Shown: positions 34,631 through 46,172 of the stretch, piece after piece
Numbering within the stretch: the stretch's first letter is position 1
Layout of the letters: every line of letters begins with the position of its first letter
Assembly (NCBI GenBank): GCA_010093515.1
Contig: MU001679.1
Location: 980,809 to 1,044,808 of the forward strand
DNA from: Lineolata rhizophorae
Lineage: Eukaryota; Ascomycota; Dothideomycetes; Lineolatales; Lineolataceae
Reading direction: 5' to 3'
DNA length: 64,000 nucleotides
The notes under the pieces: model-generated
Databases searched by the model: none
Told to the model about the DNA's origin: nothing
What the model saw: the letters and a program-made list of their open reading frames with translations, nothing else
Position numbers and translations under genes: made by a program

Positions 34631-35999
34631 CGATACAAGCAAGTTTGGAATAATTGGGCGGCCGGCGGTCCTATTTCCAAACGCAGGTCCGCGGTTCAGC
34701 TGGGGTCAAATATCACGAGCGATGCTTGCTTTCACGGGTCGAGCTTCGCTCGCCCTCTAGATGCGTCATCCACCTCAGGCAGAGCTGTCTTGGGGCGGAA
34801 AAGGGAATACCCAATATGGAGGGGGCAGGGGCACGTCGTATAGCGTATAGGGTAAGCACGCAGTATAGATATGCCACGTAGTATAGGGAGGGCAGGGTAT
34901 ATCAAAACTCCACTTCCGCAGCGACGACGCGCGCGCGGTGCGCAGCTTCAAGGGAAGTGTTCTAAAGCTCTCTAAGTCTGTTCTCGAGAGCTAGCGCGCG
35001 TACATGATGGGCACCGAGAAGGATAGCTAGCGCCCCGCATAGGCTCGGCTGGGCACCGGCTCAATATAATCGATCAGCGTATAGGAAAGGTCTCACATTA
35101 TGTGTTCATAGCATTTCTCCGGGGTCTTGTGGGGGCAAGAGTGGAATTGCTATAATATATAAGGAGGCATGGACATATAGAAGAGAAGAGAGGCGTATAC
35201 TCTAAGGCAGAGTGATCTACACTTATCTAGCGAGTAAGCGCTAGATCTACGTGTGCTTGCTTAACGCTTCTACTAACTGCTCCTAGGCTGACGTTTTCAA
35301 TTTGTAAGCTGTTGACCGGGTATGAGGATTAAGGGACCCTAGCAAATGCCTAGCAGGTTCCAAGAAGAGAGTTCACGCGTAGGAGGAATCGATCATCGAA
35401 AGCAAGAACTAAGGCCAAGGAGTGTGGTGCATATCAACAGTGATGTACGTTGTGGGGATGCGCTAACGCGGCCCAATCAGCTTGCTCCACTAACACGCAC
35501 GATGACAGTCACTCGATATAAACACTACTATGCTACTGTCCTAAGCATTCTGCATTTACATTCCACAGTGGTATCTACCGAACAATACTATTTGAATCGA
35601 GACCATGCTTAATCCGCAGGTCCTCACTTCACACTGACAATCGTGGCAAAAACTGCAGCATTTCCCAGTCCATTTGCGCCGCGAACGATCCCTGTCCAGC
35701 GCAATACAAGCATCCAAGAAAAGCAATCCCTCACCTCCGCCCTCCAGAGAGACCCGCCATGGAATATCCCAACCATTCATCACTCGTCAGTGCCCAATTC
35801 CTCACCCTAGCCCATTACGAACTCTGATTCAGCCTGCCCAACATATACCCCCCTACACACCTAGAAGCACCTTGACCTAAACCCATCAGTACTCCACCCA
35901 AGTAGAACCCCATCCCTTTCATATCACATGACAGAACCAACAACAAGACAAGAGCCAAATCCAAACACCCATCGAACCATACTCACCAGCACCGCTCGC
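34631..35999. other. Intergenic stretch, partly RIP-like
   Basis: Upstream of the P450 and downstream of the coiled-coil gene. The middle part (about 34830-35350) is rich in TA dinucleotides and TATAG words and has no open frame of note. The rest shows nothing recognisable. Confidence 0.45.
34830..35350. repeat. Possible RIP-mutated repeat relic
   Basis: A rough hand count in part of this stretch gives more TpA than ApT, and many TATAG/CTAG words, the direction expected from repeat-induced point mutation (CpA to TpA). The 10-mer AGCGTATAGG occurs twice. No transposase motif survives. Could also simply be AT-rich spacer. Confidence 0.3.
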
Positions 36000-36972
36000 T
36001 CACCTCCTCGGACTCCCCATCAACCCCCCAATCCCCAGACCGACACCATGTTCCACCCTGCCCCTCTTCGACGGACTCCCCTCCACCCCCGCCCCCGCCA
36101 TCCCATTCTCGCTCAGCCTCCTCTTCTCCAGCGCCTCCTGGGCCCTACCTCCCGCGCCCGCCGCGCCACCGCTCACACCAGGCTTCCTGATCTGCCCAAA
36201 CAGCCTCATCTGCCCTCCCGACGTCCCGCCAGCGCTCCCCACGCTCTTGAACGACGACGAGGACGCCGGTCCTCCTCCTCCGCCGCCGCCGCCGCCGCCG
36301 CCGCCGGCCGCCCCCCGCGTCACCGCGTTGCCCCTCTGCACCGAGCTCTTGCGCAGCAGGTTCGTCGCCGCCTGGCTCGCCCTGCTCTCCGCGACCTCGT
36401 CGTCCGACACCTCGGCGCGCCGCCCCTCGTCGCCTTCCCGGCCCTCCTCGCCGCGCTCCTCGACACTGCTTGCCGTGATCGTGCTATCCGAGCTACCGCG
36501 CCGGCGCCTACGCTGCTGCTGCTGCTGCTGCTGCTGGCGCTGCGGCCCTCCCGCGGGCGAATACGGCGAGGCCCCGACCGCGGATGCGGGCACGGCGCCC
36601 CGCTTGGCCGCATCCTCCGGCGGCGTCCGCACCGCCGCGCCGGCCGCCGCGTTGCCGCCGCCGCTCCGGCCCCCGAACCCGGGCCCCGCCGCGCGTGACC
36701 GCTTCGGCGTCGACGGCAGCGACGACAGCGAGTGCGTGGCGCGCGTGTGCCCGTAACGCGCGCCGCCGCCCGCGCTGCGCGTCGGCGTCGGCGTCGACGG
36801 CGCGTGGGGCGCGTGGCCGGGCGGCTGATGGTACGAGTGGCTGTGATGGTGGTGAGAGCGGGCTGTCGTCGGCGTCGACGGCGCCGTCGCCGCCGACGTC
36901 GTTTCCTGGCTCAGGACCTTGTCGGCGAGTAGAAGGGCCTCGAAGGGCTGCTCCCGGCGCTGGGAAGAGGCT

Positions 36973-37007
<35 letters not shown>

Positions 37008-38195
37008 CGATGCGGAAGAGGACTCGCCGCGCAGGAGCGGAGGCGCGCGCGCCGTGGAGCCGGACGCACTCCCGTGATAGAGGTGATGATGGTGGCCGCG
37101 CGATGCGGAGCCAGGGGTGCGTGGGGTACCGCTGGTGGCACCGGGCGCGCGCTGAGGCGGGGTGCGGTCGTATAGCTGGTCGACGAGGCTGTTGACGTGC
37201 TCACGGTTCTTGCGGATGCGGCCGCGCAGCTGCTCGTTTTCCTCGGCCAGGGCCGCCGCGTCCCCGTCGCGACGCTCGAGCGCCTTCTTGGCCTGCTCGA
37301 CCAGCTCGCGTAGCTGCGCGTTCTCTTGCTGTAGCGCCTGCACGCTGCGGCCGAGCTCGTTGATCAGGGTCGCGTTGGCGGACGCGGGGCTGACGGCGGC
37401 GGCGGCGTTGGCGGCGGAGCCCATGGTTGTGGCGGGCGCCGACGAAGATGACGATAGCGGCTCGTTGAAGCTCTGAGAGGGCGTCATGCCCGCCCCGGCG
37501 GTGCCCTCGCGTTGCTGGCGCTGCTGCTGGCGCCGCTGCTCCTCGGCGGCCTCCTGCAGCACGTCCACCTCGCGCTGGACCATGGCCAGCTCGACCGCCA
37601 TGCGATTCTGCGTCTCGGCGCTGTCGATGCAGAGCATCTGGTACTGGAGCTTGTAGTGGGCGGCCGAGGTGCGGGCCTCGCGCAACGCCGGCATCAGCTC
37701 GCCGACCATGATGCGCAGCTCCTCGACGTCGGCGTTCTCGACTTGCTCCGGGGAGTACAAGGGCCCCGTCGTCATCGCACTGCCGGCACCGCCGGCCGCA
37801 CCGTAGCCCACGCCCACGCCCGCTGTCCCCAACAGCGCCATCGCCGGATCCTTGATGGTCGGCGGCGGCGAGGATAACAGATGCGGCGTCGCCGGCGTGG
37901 GCGTGCGCGCCACGGCGACGGCCGCCGAAGGCCGGCTCGCGGCCGCCGACGGCACTTGCGAAGATGGCGGTGGGCTCATGGGCGGAGCCGGCGACGCAAG
38001 CTTGGCGCTTGCTCCGTCGGAAACAGCGCCAGCAACGCGGGCGGCCTGGACGTCGGTGACGGCAGACAGCCTTTCCGGGTCTGCCGCGATATCGTCAGGC
38101 AAGGAAGCATGCGCCGGCTGCGGCGTCACGGGTTGCGAAGGCGGTCGCTGCGAAGACGACGGCGGAATGAGGTCGCCGCCATTAGGGAGCGACAT
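36000..38195 (-). CDS. Large coiled-coil protein of unknown function
   Basis: Single exon, 731 residues, start MSLPNGGDLIPPSS. The N-terminal 150 residues are disordered (Pro/Ser/Ala). The conserved-looking part is YSPEQVENADVEELRIMVGEL followed by a coiled coil to about residue 215 (heptads through MAVELAMVQREVDVLQEAAEEQ). A second coiled coil (about 275-340) has INELGRSVQALQQENAQLREL and ENEQLRGRIRKNREHVNSLV. The remainder is low complexity: a polyalanine block from GCC repeats, His-rich and Gly-rich runs, QQQQQQQ followed by RRRRRG, and a basic tail with SPSKRGRVEHG. No enzyme motif seen. Related fungal proteins exist in my memory only as hypothetical. The divergent LRR gene shares its promoter. 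Confidence 0.75.
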
Positions 38196-39048
38196 GATGC
38201 CGGGTAGGCTCGTTTCTAATCTTGTTTTTTCTTTTTTCTTACTTTATTTTTATTTTTATTTTTATTTTTATTTTTATATTTTTCCTTTGTCGGCCCGTGC
38301 GAGGCGACTGATCGGCTGAGCCGAATGCTCGACCGGTTGCCGGCGGGAATGCGACGAAGGGCTAAACAATGCCACGTCAGATACGGTGCGAGGCGTTTGC
38401 GACGTGGCGCATGCACCGGGGAAATTTCGCGCGTGTCGAGAGAGCGTGTACGTGAGCTTGAACGAGCGTCGTGGTTGCGCTGGTGGCGTTGCAGGTTGAA
38501 TGCGGCGGAAAGGGCGGGCAAGGTTGTGTGGGGTGGGTGAGCGCGCGGGCGCAGGCCGGTTTGTATAGGGCCAGCAGAACGGCAGACACGACGGGCTGAA
38601 GGCGGAGCCGGGCGGGGGAGGCGTGCGTCGCTCGCGCGTGTGCGCGCGCGCGTGGGGAGTCTCTCGCGGCGTGCAGCGTGTGCGAAGCTGCAGGAAACGG
38701 CGGGTTTTGGCGACGCGACGCAGGCGGGAGTGCGGCGACGGGGTTGGAGGCGCGCGACGGCGGAGACGGCGAAGAAGTGAGTGGCTGGGAGCGCGCGGCC
38801 GCCAAGGCCCGCCAGCATTACCGGGGTAACGGGGCCCGCCCGCGCCGCGGGCCGCGCCACAGCGCGCGCCGGGCTCGCGTCCCCGGCCGCCGCCGCACCA
38901 CGCGCTCCGGCCCGCGGCGCGCGCCCCAGCCCGGCGTCTCCCAGGCCCAAGGGCTGTCCCTCCCACGAGCCAGAGCCCGGAGAACGCACCAGCAAAGCTG
39001 CGAAGCGCCCCGCCTCCGCCGCCGCCTCCGCCGCTGCCTCCGCCGCCC
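38196..39048. promoter_or_regulatory. Divergent promoter coiled-coil / LRR protein
   Basis: Shared upstream region of two outward-facing genes. Near the coiled-coil start it holds a hexamer repeat (38246-38276). The GC-rich remainder has open but motif-free frames on both strands. Confidence 0.45.
38246..38276 (+). repeat. ATTTTT hexanucleotide tandem repeat
   Basis: Five perfect tandem copies of ATTTTT. It lies 51-81 bases before the start codon of the coiled-coil gene, so read on that strand it is an A-rich AAAAAT tract in the leader or core promoter, a place where nucleosome-excluding A tracts act. Length is likely variable. Confidence 0.85.
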
Positions 39049-42000
39049 ATGGAGCCGCCCGCAGCACCGGGCCCGGCGCGGCCCTCGGGCATCCCGCGCC
39101 CGTCTCGTCTGCCCGTTCCCACGGGTGCGTCGGCCGCCGCGCCCCAGCACCACCCGGCAGGCTCGCAGCCGCACCAGCAGGCCCAGCAGCAGCAGAGAAA
39201 GAAACAGCATCAGCCGCACCAGCACCAGCAGCAGCATCAGCAGCCCAGGGTCCGTCCTGCCGCGTCGTCGGAGCGACTCCGCAAGCAGCCCTCGCAGACC
39301 TCGTTGGGCCTGAACAAGAAGCCCTCGCTTAGCTCCGTCCGCGGCCGCACCCCGTCTTCCACGGGCCCCGGCGCGGGAGCAACCAAACCAGCCGGCGGGA
39401 CGCTGTCCAAATCGTCCGCCCCGGGCCCCCGGGCCTCGGTGAGCCAGGACGGCGTCTTCAAGAAACCCATTGGCCGCCCGCCGTCCCGCCAGACGGGCCG
39501 CCGGGCCCAGTCCGTCCGCGGCTCCGCCCAGCGTGGCCCCTCCACCGCCGCGGAAGAGGACGTCGAGGACCGCCTGGGCGACCTGGATGGCTTCAGGGCG
39601 TCATCGCGCCAGGGCATGAGGGACCCGGGCCCTTCGTCGCCCGAGGACGCCGTCGACTCGGCTGCCGCTGCCCCGATGGCTTCCCGGGAGCGCAAGTCCT
39701 CAGCCTCGTCACGGCCCTCGCTCTCGGAGCGCACCATCGAGAGCCTGGCCCAGATTCCGCCGTCCCCTGCTCCCGGCCGCGGGCGCCGGTCGAGCTTCTT
39801 CTCCCCCGAGAGCCCCATGGGCCCGCCTTCGCGGCCTGCGTCCGCGATGAGCAGCAGTCGTTCGCGGCCGGGAACGAGCGAAGGCCCTCCGGCCCCGGCG
39901 GCCAGCTCCTTCTCCAAATCTGTGTCCGGCAGGTCAAAGAGGCCCCAGCTGAACTTTGGCGTCGCGACTGGCCGAGGTGGTTCCTCCGTGGCGTCTACTC
40001 CGAGACGCACCTCGAGTGGTTTGTCGGCGAGCAGTACCTCGAAACTTAACCTGGGTTCCAAGAATGCGGCAGGGAAGAAGACGGAAAGGCCTTCGTTGGG
40101 TTCCTCGGTGACAAAAAATGCCCCGCGCGGGGGTCTCTCTGGCAGCAAAACGGTAGCGGCCAGACCGTCCAAATCCCGTGCATCTCTGGCCGGTGCCTTT
40201 GACAGGCCGGATTCTATGGTCGAAGGCTCTTCGCCGTCGACGCCGACACCGACAAGGCGAGCACCGCCCGCTGCGGCGGAAGAGGAGCCCGCAACGTCTC
40301 GAAAAGTGTCCAACTCTTCTGTCGCCCTCAGAGAGCAGATTGCCAAAGCGAAAGCGGCGAAGAAGGCCAACGTCAAGCCCGGCATCAAGCAGTCATCTAC
40401 GCGGGAGTCTATGGCGGGCGCCGCGGGTGCAGATGACTTCAATTTTGACTTGGATTCTGACCCGTTCAATGTGCAACCCAAAGCCGGAAGCGCCGTGATC
40501 AAGAGGAGAGTCGACAGCGCCCGCAGCGACGGCAGGCTTAACATCGCCGCCATGGGCTTGAACGAGATCCCGCCCGAAGTTCTCAAGATGTACGAGTACG
40601 ATCCCACGAGGGCCGACTACATGCTTGGAGCCGTTGACCTCGTTCGGTTTGTTGCTGCTGACAATGAGATCGAGGCCATTCAGGAGTCTGTTTTCCCTGA
40701 TGCCTCTGTTGGCGACCCATCCTTGGGGGATGATGACGCGGGACCGCAGTTTGGAGGCATCGAATTCTTGGACTTGCACGGTAACCTTTTGAAGGCCCTG
40801 CCTACAGGTCTTCGCCGGCTGGAGCGGTTGACCACGTTGAATCTGGTAAGTTGATCTTCTACTAAGGCTTCCTTATGATCGTGCTAAAAGTCTTCAGTCA
40901 CGCAATCGACTATCTAGTGATGTGTTCAACATCATCTCGCAGGTCGAGAGCCTTCGTGACCTAAAGCTTGCCACCAATGCGCTCGAAGGCGGCTTGCCCG
41001 ACAGCATTGGCAAGCTCACGCAGCTCGAAACTCTGGAACTTCAGGAGAACAAAATCACTTCGCTACCGGCCTCTCTGTGCGACCTAACGCAGCTAAAAAT
41101 ACTAAATGCGTCATCGAACCGACTCTCTAGTTTGCCGGCGGACGTGTTCACCACCCTGTCCCTCCAGGAGCTTCTAGTGTCCAAGAACTCAATTTCGGGC
41201 ACGTTGATACCCTTTTCCGTAACTGAACTTCCCCGTCTGCAAGTGCTGCAGGTCGCGAGCAACGAGCTATCTGCCCTGAGTGGCTCCATTGTTGAAATGC
41301 CAGCATTGCGCAGCGTTGACATTTCTGCCAACCGTATCGAAGCGCTGCAGGACGTTTCATCCTGGACTTCACTTGTGACACTTCTGGCCGAAGACAATAA
41401 GCTGTCTTCGCTTCCTGACGGCTTCACCAGCCTGCCCACCGTCAGGCAGGTGGATTTGACCGGGAATGACTTTTCGAAGGTAGATGAGCGCATCGCTTTC
41501 ATGGACAGCCTTTCGACGTTCAAGATTGCGGCGAATCCGCTTAGGGACCGAAAATTCCTTACCATGGCGACGGAGGACATGAAAGACGACCTGCGGGCTC
41601 GTCTTGCGCCACCATCTCACGCGCTGTCTTCCACCGATCCGGTCGACGTCGAAGAACAGGTGCCCGATGCACTCGCTACGCCCGACGACTGGACCCTCTC
41701 GCCGTCGGGCACCCTCGACCTCTCCTCTAAAGATCTCTCTTCCCTCGACGACGCCGCCTTCGCCTCCTTCGCCGGATCCCACGACATCCGCCAACTAGCC
41801 CTGCACCACAACAGCTTCACCTCGACCCCTCCGGCGATCTCCCTCGCGCAATCCCTCACCGTGCTTGACCTCAGCCACAACCAGCTGAGCGCGGCCTTCA
41901 CCTCAGCCGTCACGCTGCCGCACCTGCGCGACCTGCGCCTCGCCGCCAACCGGCTGCCCTCGCTGGCCTCAGTCCTCGAGCACCTGACGGCGCCGCACCT

Positions 42001-42367
42001 GCAGCACCTCGACGCGGCGACGAACCGCCTGTCGGGCGCGCTGCCGCCCCTGAAGCCCCGCTTCCCGGCGCTCCGCTTCGTCTCGGCCGCCGACAACCGC
42101 GTCGCCGCCGTCGACGCCGCCGCCCTCGACGGCCTCAAGAGCGTTGACCTGCGCAACAACGACATCGCGCACCTGCCGCCCGAGATCGGCCTGCTGGCCG
42201 ACACGCTGACTAGCTTGGAGCTCGAGGGCAACCGGTTCCGTGTGCCGAGTTATGCGGTGTTGACGAAGGGGACTGAGGCGGTGCTGTCCTGGTTGAGGGA
42301 TAAAATTCCGGCGGAGCGGACGGGCGAGGAGGGAGCGGTGATGGAGGATGAATGGGGGCCACTTTGA
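39049..42367 (+). CDS. Leucine-rich-repeat protein (LRRC40-like)
   Basis: Exons 39049-40845 and 40898-42367 join over a 52-base intron inside a repeat (LTTLNLSRNRLSSDVFN), 1088 residues. Residues 1 to about 500 are disordered, rich in Ser/Pro/Gln/His, with many SP sites. A linker (LNIAAMGLNEIPPEVLKMYEYD) leads to a long LRR solenoid from about 560 to 1070, with repeats such as IEFLDLHGNLLKALPTGL, LETLELQENKITSLPASL, LVTLLAEDNKLSSLPDGF, LDLSSKDLSSLDDAAF and LTSLELEGNRF. The LxxLxLxxNxLxxLP pattern is the SDS22/LRRC40 type. No kinase, cyclase or membrane segment. An adaptor role is inferred from the fold; Sog2- or Ccr4-like annotation is not supported because no partner domain is present. Confidence 0.87.
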
Positions 42368-42733
42368 TAGAAGGTGTATTTGGAAACTGTGTACATTCGA
42401 AGCGGGTGTTGTAGGTAGTAGCAGGCCTTCTTTTGTCCGGGCGGCGGCTTTGTCGTGATACTTTTCATGCGGTTGTACTGTGAATATATATATGTATGCT
42501 TCTAAGGCCTTCGGCTAGTAATCAAACCAATTCCTCTAGCGATTCCCAATTCTCTCTGATTGCGGGCTCTAATGACCTCGTGAACGATGTCCTTTTAAAG
42601 CTACTAGTGCTAGACTTATTATCTACAAGAATTAAATACAGGTGAAAAGTAGTACGATGGTTCCTATATGTCCATTTCCTACGAGAATCATAGACCTTTA
42701 GACACCAAACCAAGACCACCAGCCATACATAGT
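42368..42733. other. Convergent intergenic region
   Basis: Short 3'-3' spacer between the LRR and FAR1-type genes. AT-rich in the middle; nothing recognised. Confidence 0.5.
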
Positions 42734-44635
42734 TTAAGAAATTCCTGGAACACCTCCATGCTGTAACCGCAGCTTCACCACTTCGTTTTGCAGCCGCTCC
42801 TTTTCGAACTTCAGCCCTTCGTTCTCGATCTGCAGACGTCCGATCTGCAGCGCTTGATCATTTTGCATCCCTTGCAATCGCGAGACTTCGGCCCGTAATC
42901 TCGCTACTTCCTGGTCTTGGCTAGGGTTGCTCTCCCTCTGGTTCATCTGCACCTGCTGCTGTTGTTGATGTTGCTGTCTCTGCTGGTGCCTTTGTCGGTG
43001 CTGCTGCTGGCGTTGAGGCTGAGACTGATTCTGATGCTGCTGGTGCTGAGGATGCTGCTGATGTTGCCGCTGATGTTGCTGCTGATGTTGATGTTGATTA
43101 GAGTGTGACGGCTGCGGTGACTGTAACGGCGGTGGCTGCGGCGGTGGTGCTTGCGGCGGCCGCGGTTGTTGCTGCTGTTGCTTCTGCGGCGGAGCTTGCG
43201 GAAATGGGGGAGACGGAGGTCCAGCCGCGTCTCCCACTAGAGCCGGGTCAAGCATGCTCGCATCCTCACTGGCAGCCGCCCTAAAAGCGTCGTCGCCAGT
43301 GCCCGCGCCTAAGTCGTCGTCATCATCGCTGCCGACGAACCCGCTAGGAAACTCGTTCATGTGGCTGTCATCCACATTGGCCCCGAGATCATCGTCGTCA
43401 TCCGAATCGGCTCCCTCCTTAATCTTGCGCGTAATCTTAGCCCGCGCGTTGTACACATCGCGCAGCGTGATGCGGACGCCGGGGAACTTGCACTTCAGTA
43501 TGTCGACCGTTTCGTTCGCCTTCTTGTTCTCCTTCCATAGTCGCCGTATCCACCGCTCGACGGCCTCGCCCTGCGTGCGCTTCCGATGCACTGAGAGCCG
43601 CTCGGCCTCGACGCCCGGGTGGTTGTGCCGCGGCTCCTTGACCGTCAGCCGCCAGCGGTCGCCCTCATTTGGTAGCATCTTGCCCTCGACCCACATGCGG
43701 CAGCCCGTCTTGAGCGAGCCGCGCCCTTTCCGCACGCGCGTTGCATCCGTGAGCCGCCGCGTGTTCTTGGGCGTGCCGTAGCACACGCACGCGATCTTGA
43801 CCCGCTGCTGCGTCTTCCAGTAGTTGTTGATGCTGAGTGCGTAGCCATGCTGCGCCGCGTGGTTCTGAGCCGCCTGGAGGAGCGCGTCCTTGGACGGGTA
43901 CATGCCTTCGGGCGGCGGCGCCATGTCCCATTCCACGTTGCTGCTGCCGCCAACACCGCCCCCGCCGCCGTTGTTGTTGCCGCCGTTGTTGCCCCTGGAA
44001 TGGTTGCCGCCGCTCCCGTGCTCTAGGCCGACGCCGGACGAGGTCGACGTGTTGTGGCTGGCGTGCGTGGACAGACTGGGCGCAAGGTGGGGCGGCGCGG
44101 ACGTGGTTAGGCTGCCCATGGATGTCGCTGTGGTGCCATTGTGGTGGCCTCCGACATTCGCGCGCGCCGCATTCAGTGTGGCGCCTACCGTCGCCGGTGG
44201 GGCCGGCGCGGCCGGCGGTTGTTGCACATGAGGCTGCTGGTGCTGCTGTTGTTGCTGGTGCTGCTGGTGCTGCTGGGCGGCCACGTGCGCGGGCGTCATG
44301 GACGGCGCAGGCGGCGGAGCGGGAGGAGGCCCGGGGCCCCCGCTCCGAGCGGCGGCGTGAGCCATCGCGGCCTGGTGCGGGTGGAAGCTCGACAGCGGGA
44401 CGCCATTGTGTGTGAGCCGGGGTTGGATCGAGTTGATGCTGCGCAGAGCGGGATCGCCCAAGTTCATCGTGGATCGATCGCGCCCCACGCGCGCCGGCAA
44501 GGGAGGGGCGCTCGGATGGACGCTCCGCAGTAGTGCTGTGATGCTCCCAACGAGTCCCTGGTGTCTCCGGAGCTCCGTAGACGCGACGCGACGCTCGGCG
44601 CTTCTGTATTGCCGGCATCGCGCCGCGTAAGGCAT
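42734..44635 (-). CDS. FAR1-type DNA-binding protein with coiled-coil tail
   Basis: Single exon of 633 residues (578 if the ATG at 44467, MNLGDPALRS, is used; the stretch before it is basic and low-value). The N-terminal third is disordered with Gln/His and Asn/Gly runs. About residues 255-340 form a FAR1/GCM-WRKY-like zinc domain: YPSKDALLQAAQNHAAQHGY, then KIACVCYGTPKNTRR, TGCRMWVEG, and LTVKEPRHNHP, giving the C, C, HxH ligand set known from Mutator-family transposases and plant FAR1/FHY3. A helical segment follows (QGEAVERWIRRLWKENKKAN, FPGVRITLRDVYNARAKI), then an acidic stretch, a Pro/Gln/His-rich region and a C-terminal coiled coil (EVARLRAEVSRL ... LKFEKERLQNEVVKLRL). No DDE catalytic domain is present, so it is a DNA-binding protein derived from, or related to, a transposase N-terminus. 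Targets unknown. Confidence 0.78.
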   Translation of the reverse strand: MPYAARCRQYRSAERRVASTELRRHQGLVGSITALLRSVHPSAPPLPARVGRDRSTMNLGDPALRSINSIQPRLTHNGVPLSSFHPHQAAMAHAAARSGGPGPPPAPPPAPSMTPAHVAAQQHQQHQQQQQHQQPHVQQPPAAPAPPATVGATLNAARANVGGHHNGTTATSMGSLTTSAPPHLAPSLSTHASHNTSTSSGVGLEHGSGGNHSRGNNGGNNNGGGGGVGGSSNVEWDMAPPPEGMYPSKDALLQAAQNHAAQHGYALSINNYWKTQQRVKIACVCYGTPKNTRRLTDATRVRKGRGSLKTGCRMWVEGKMLPNEGDRWRLTVKEPRHNHPGVEAERLSVHRKRTQGEAVERWIRRLWKENKKANETVDILKCKFPGVRITLRDVYNARAKITRKIKEGADSDDDDDLGANVDDSHMNEFPSGFVGSDDDDDLGAGTGDDAFRAAASEDASMLDPALVGDAAGPPSPPFPQAPPQKQQQQQPRPPQAPPPQPPPLQSPQPSHSNQHQHQQQHQRQHQQHPQHQQHQNQSQPQRQQQHRQRHQQRQQHQQQQQVQMNQRESNPSQDQEVARLRAEVSRLQGMQNDQALQIGRLQIENEGLKFEKERLQNEVVKLRLQHGGVPGIS

Positions 44636-46172
44636 GCACTCAGACCATATCGCGCGCTCTTATTGGTCCTTGGCGACCCGCCGACCCTTGGAATGTTGGT
44701 TCCTTAACCACCAGACTTCGATAATCCACCAGCATCCATCCATCAGGCTCCGCTTTCTCTGCCATTCTCCCCTCACTACCATGTTTCACGTTTCCAACGC
44801 TTTCATTCCTGGTTGTGATGCTTTTTAATGCCTTGTCTAATGGTAAGCTAGTGAATTTCCAATATAAGGAGGCCGGGCTTTCAGGCGTCGTCGTCTCTGA
44901 TACTTATCCCTGGTAAGCTACTGCGTAGTAGTGCCCCCCATCCTCCAGAGCATTTCAATTCTTTTTCTGCACACTCTTCACAAAACAAAACTTGGCCATG
45001 GAACTGCTACGACTTCTCGCCGCCCTCAATCTGCATGTCCGTTGATGCATCCAACCCAACCCAACCCGACAATTTCACCACGATCCGGATCGGTCGACTT
45101 GTTGGGAGGCTTTACCTCCCTAAAGCCAATCCAAGGTGGTGACGAGCAAATTTCCAGGTAGTCGGACCGAGAGATACAGAGGTTGGTGCGCGAAATTTGC
45201 AATCTAGACTCCAACAACCCTCTAGAGGCTTCAGGAAGATAGTCACCTGTAGCAAGATAATGCCTACAATTTACAACATGTTTTAAGGTTCATCAAATCC
45301 GCGTCGTCTCCAAAGTTGCTGCACAACTTGAGCAATACTACCACTAGACAAGAGTCTTTCTTTGATTTACATGTGTAGCGTTCTTGTAACTACAAGCAGT
45401 GTATCACCCGAGGCTTCTCCGTACCTAGGGTCGTCTGTTGATTCCGGGGCATTTTGCTGGCTCTACATCACCATAGTTTACCGCCACTCTTACGGCATTC
45501 AGTTTGTTTCTACGCAGTATGTTTTAGAAGATGCGGTTGACATAGGAACTTAGAGCCTAAATTGCAATCTTGTTTCTAAACTGCGACCACTGTGTGACTT
45601 TACGTGAAGTAAAATTGCTTTGGAATAAATGACCAGATCATTATCTTCTTCTATCTGGTTCCTAACTCAATACACAAGATGAGAGGCAACATCAGACGTG
45701 GCAAATGGGAGCTCAAAATTTGGCTGAAAATTAGCACCTCTAAATATATTTACTACAAGCAAAGAGCTTTTACTAATTAACTCTTTCAAATCTGTTTCAT
45801 CCGCTTGTAATACGCTAAATAGCTAAAGATGGCTAGACAGACCGAAACAATGCAAAAATGATATACCCTAACAACATCAACCAGTAATAAGATACAAGAA
45901 TCATTACATAAATGTCTGCTCATTTCTGCGAATGAATTAGTGCAAATAAAAAGAAGCCTCAAATTCGATGCCTGAAGGTTGGCACATTCGCATGCAGCGA
46001 GACTACGTAGTGGGTACCGACGAAGCACCGGGCAGACCAGAATACGCTATACTGCATTCAGTTTAGCTCATCATTGGTAGCGAAATCACACCCACCCACA
46101 CCAAGCCGCACACAAAATTGATAGCGAGACTTGCCAAAACCACCCCAACCTTCAACCTCAACGTCGCGGGTC
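44636..46172. promoter_or_regulatory. Divergent promoter FAR1-type gene / eL13
   Basis: 1.5 kb between outward-facing starts. The part from about 45200 to 46080 is AT-rich and lacks long frames. Ribosomal-protein promoter signals should lie in the last 200 bases; I see no clear site. No RNA gene recognised. Confidence 0.45.

Noticed and set aside
39237-40607. Open frame of 456 codons antisense to the LRR gene
   Set aside because: Shadow frame without domains over the disordered half of the LRR protein; the sense frame continues into clear LRRs.
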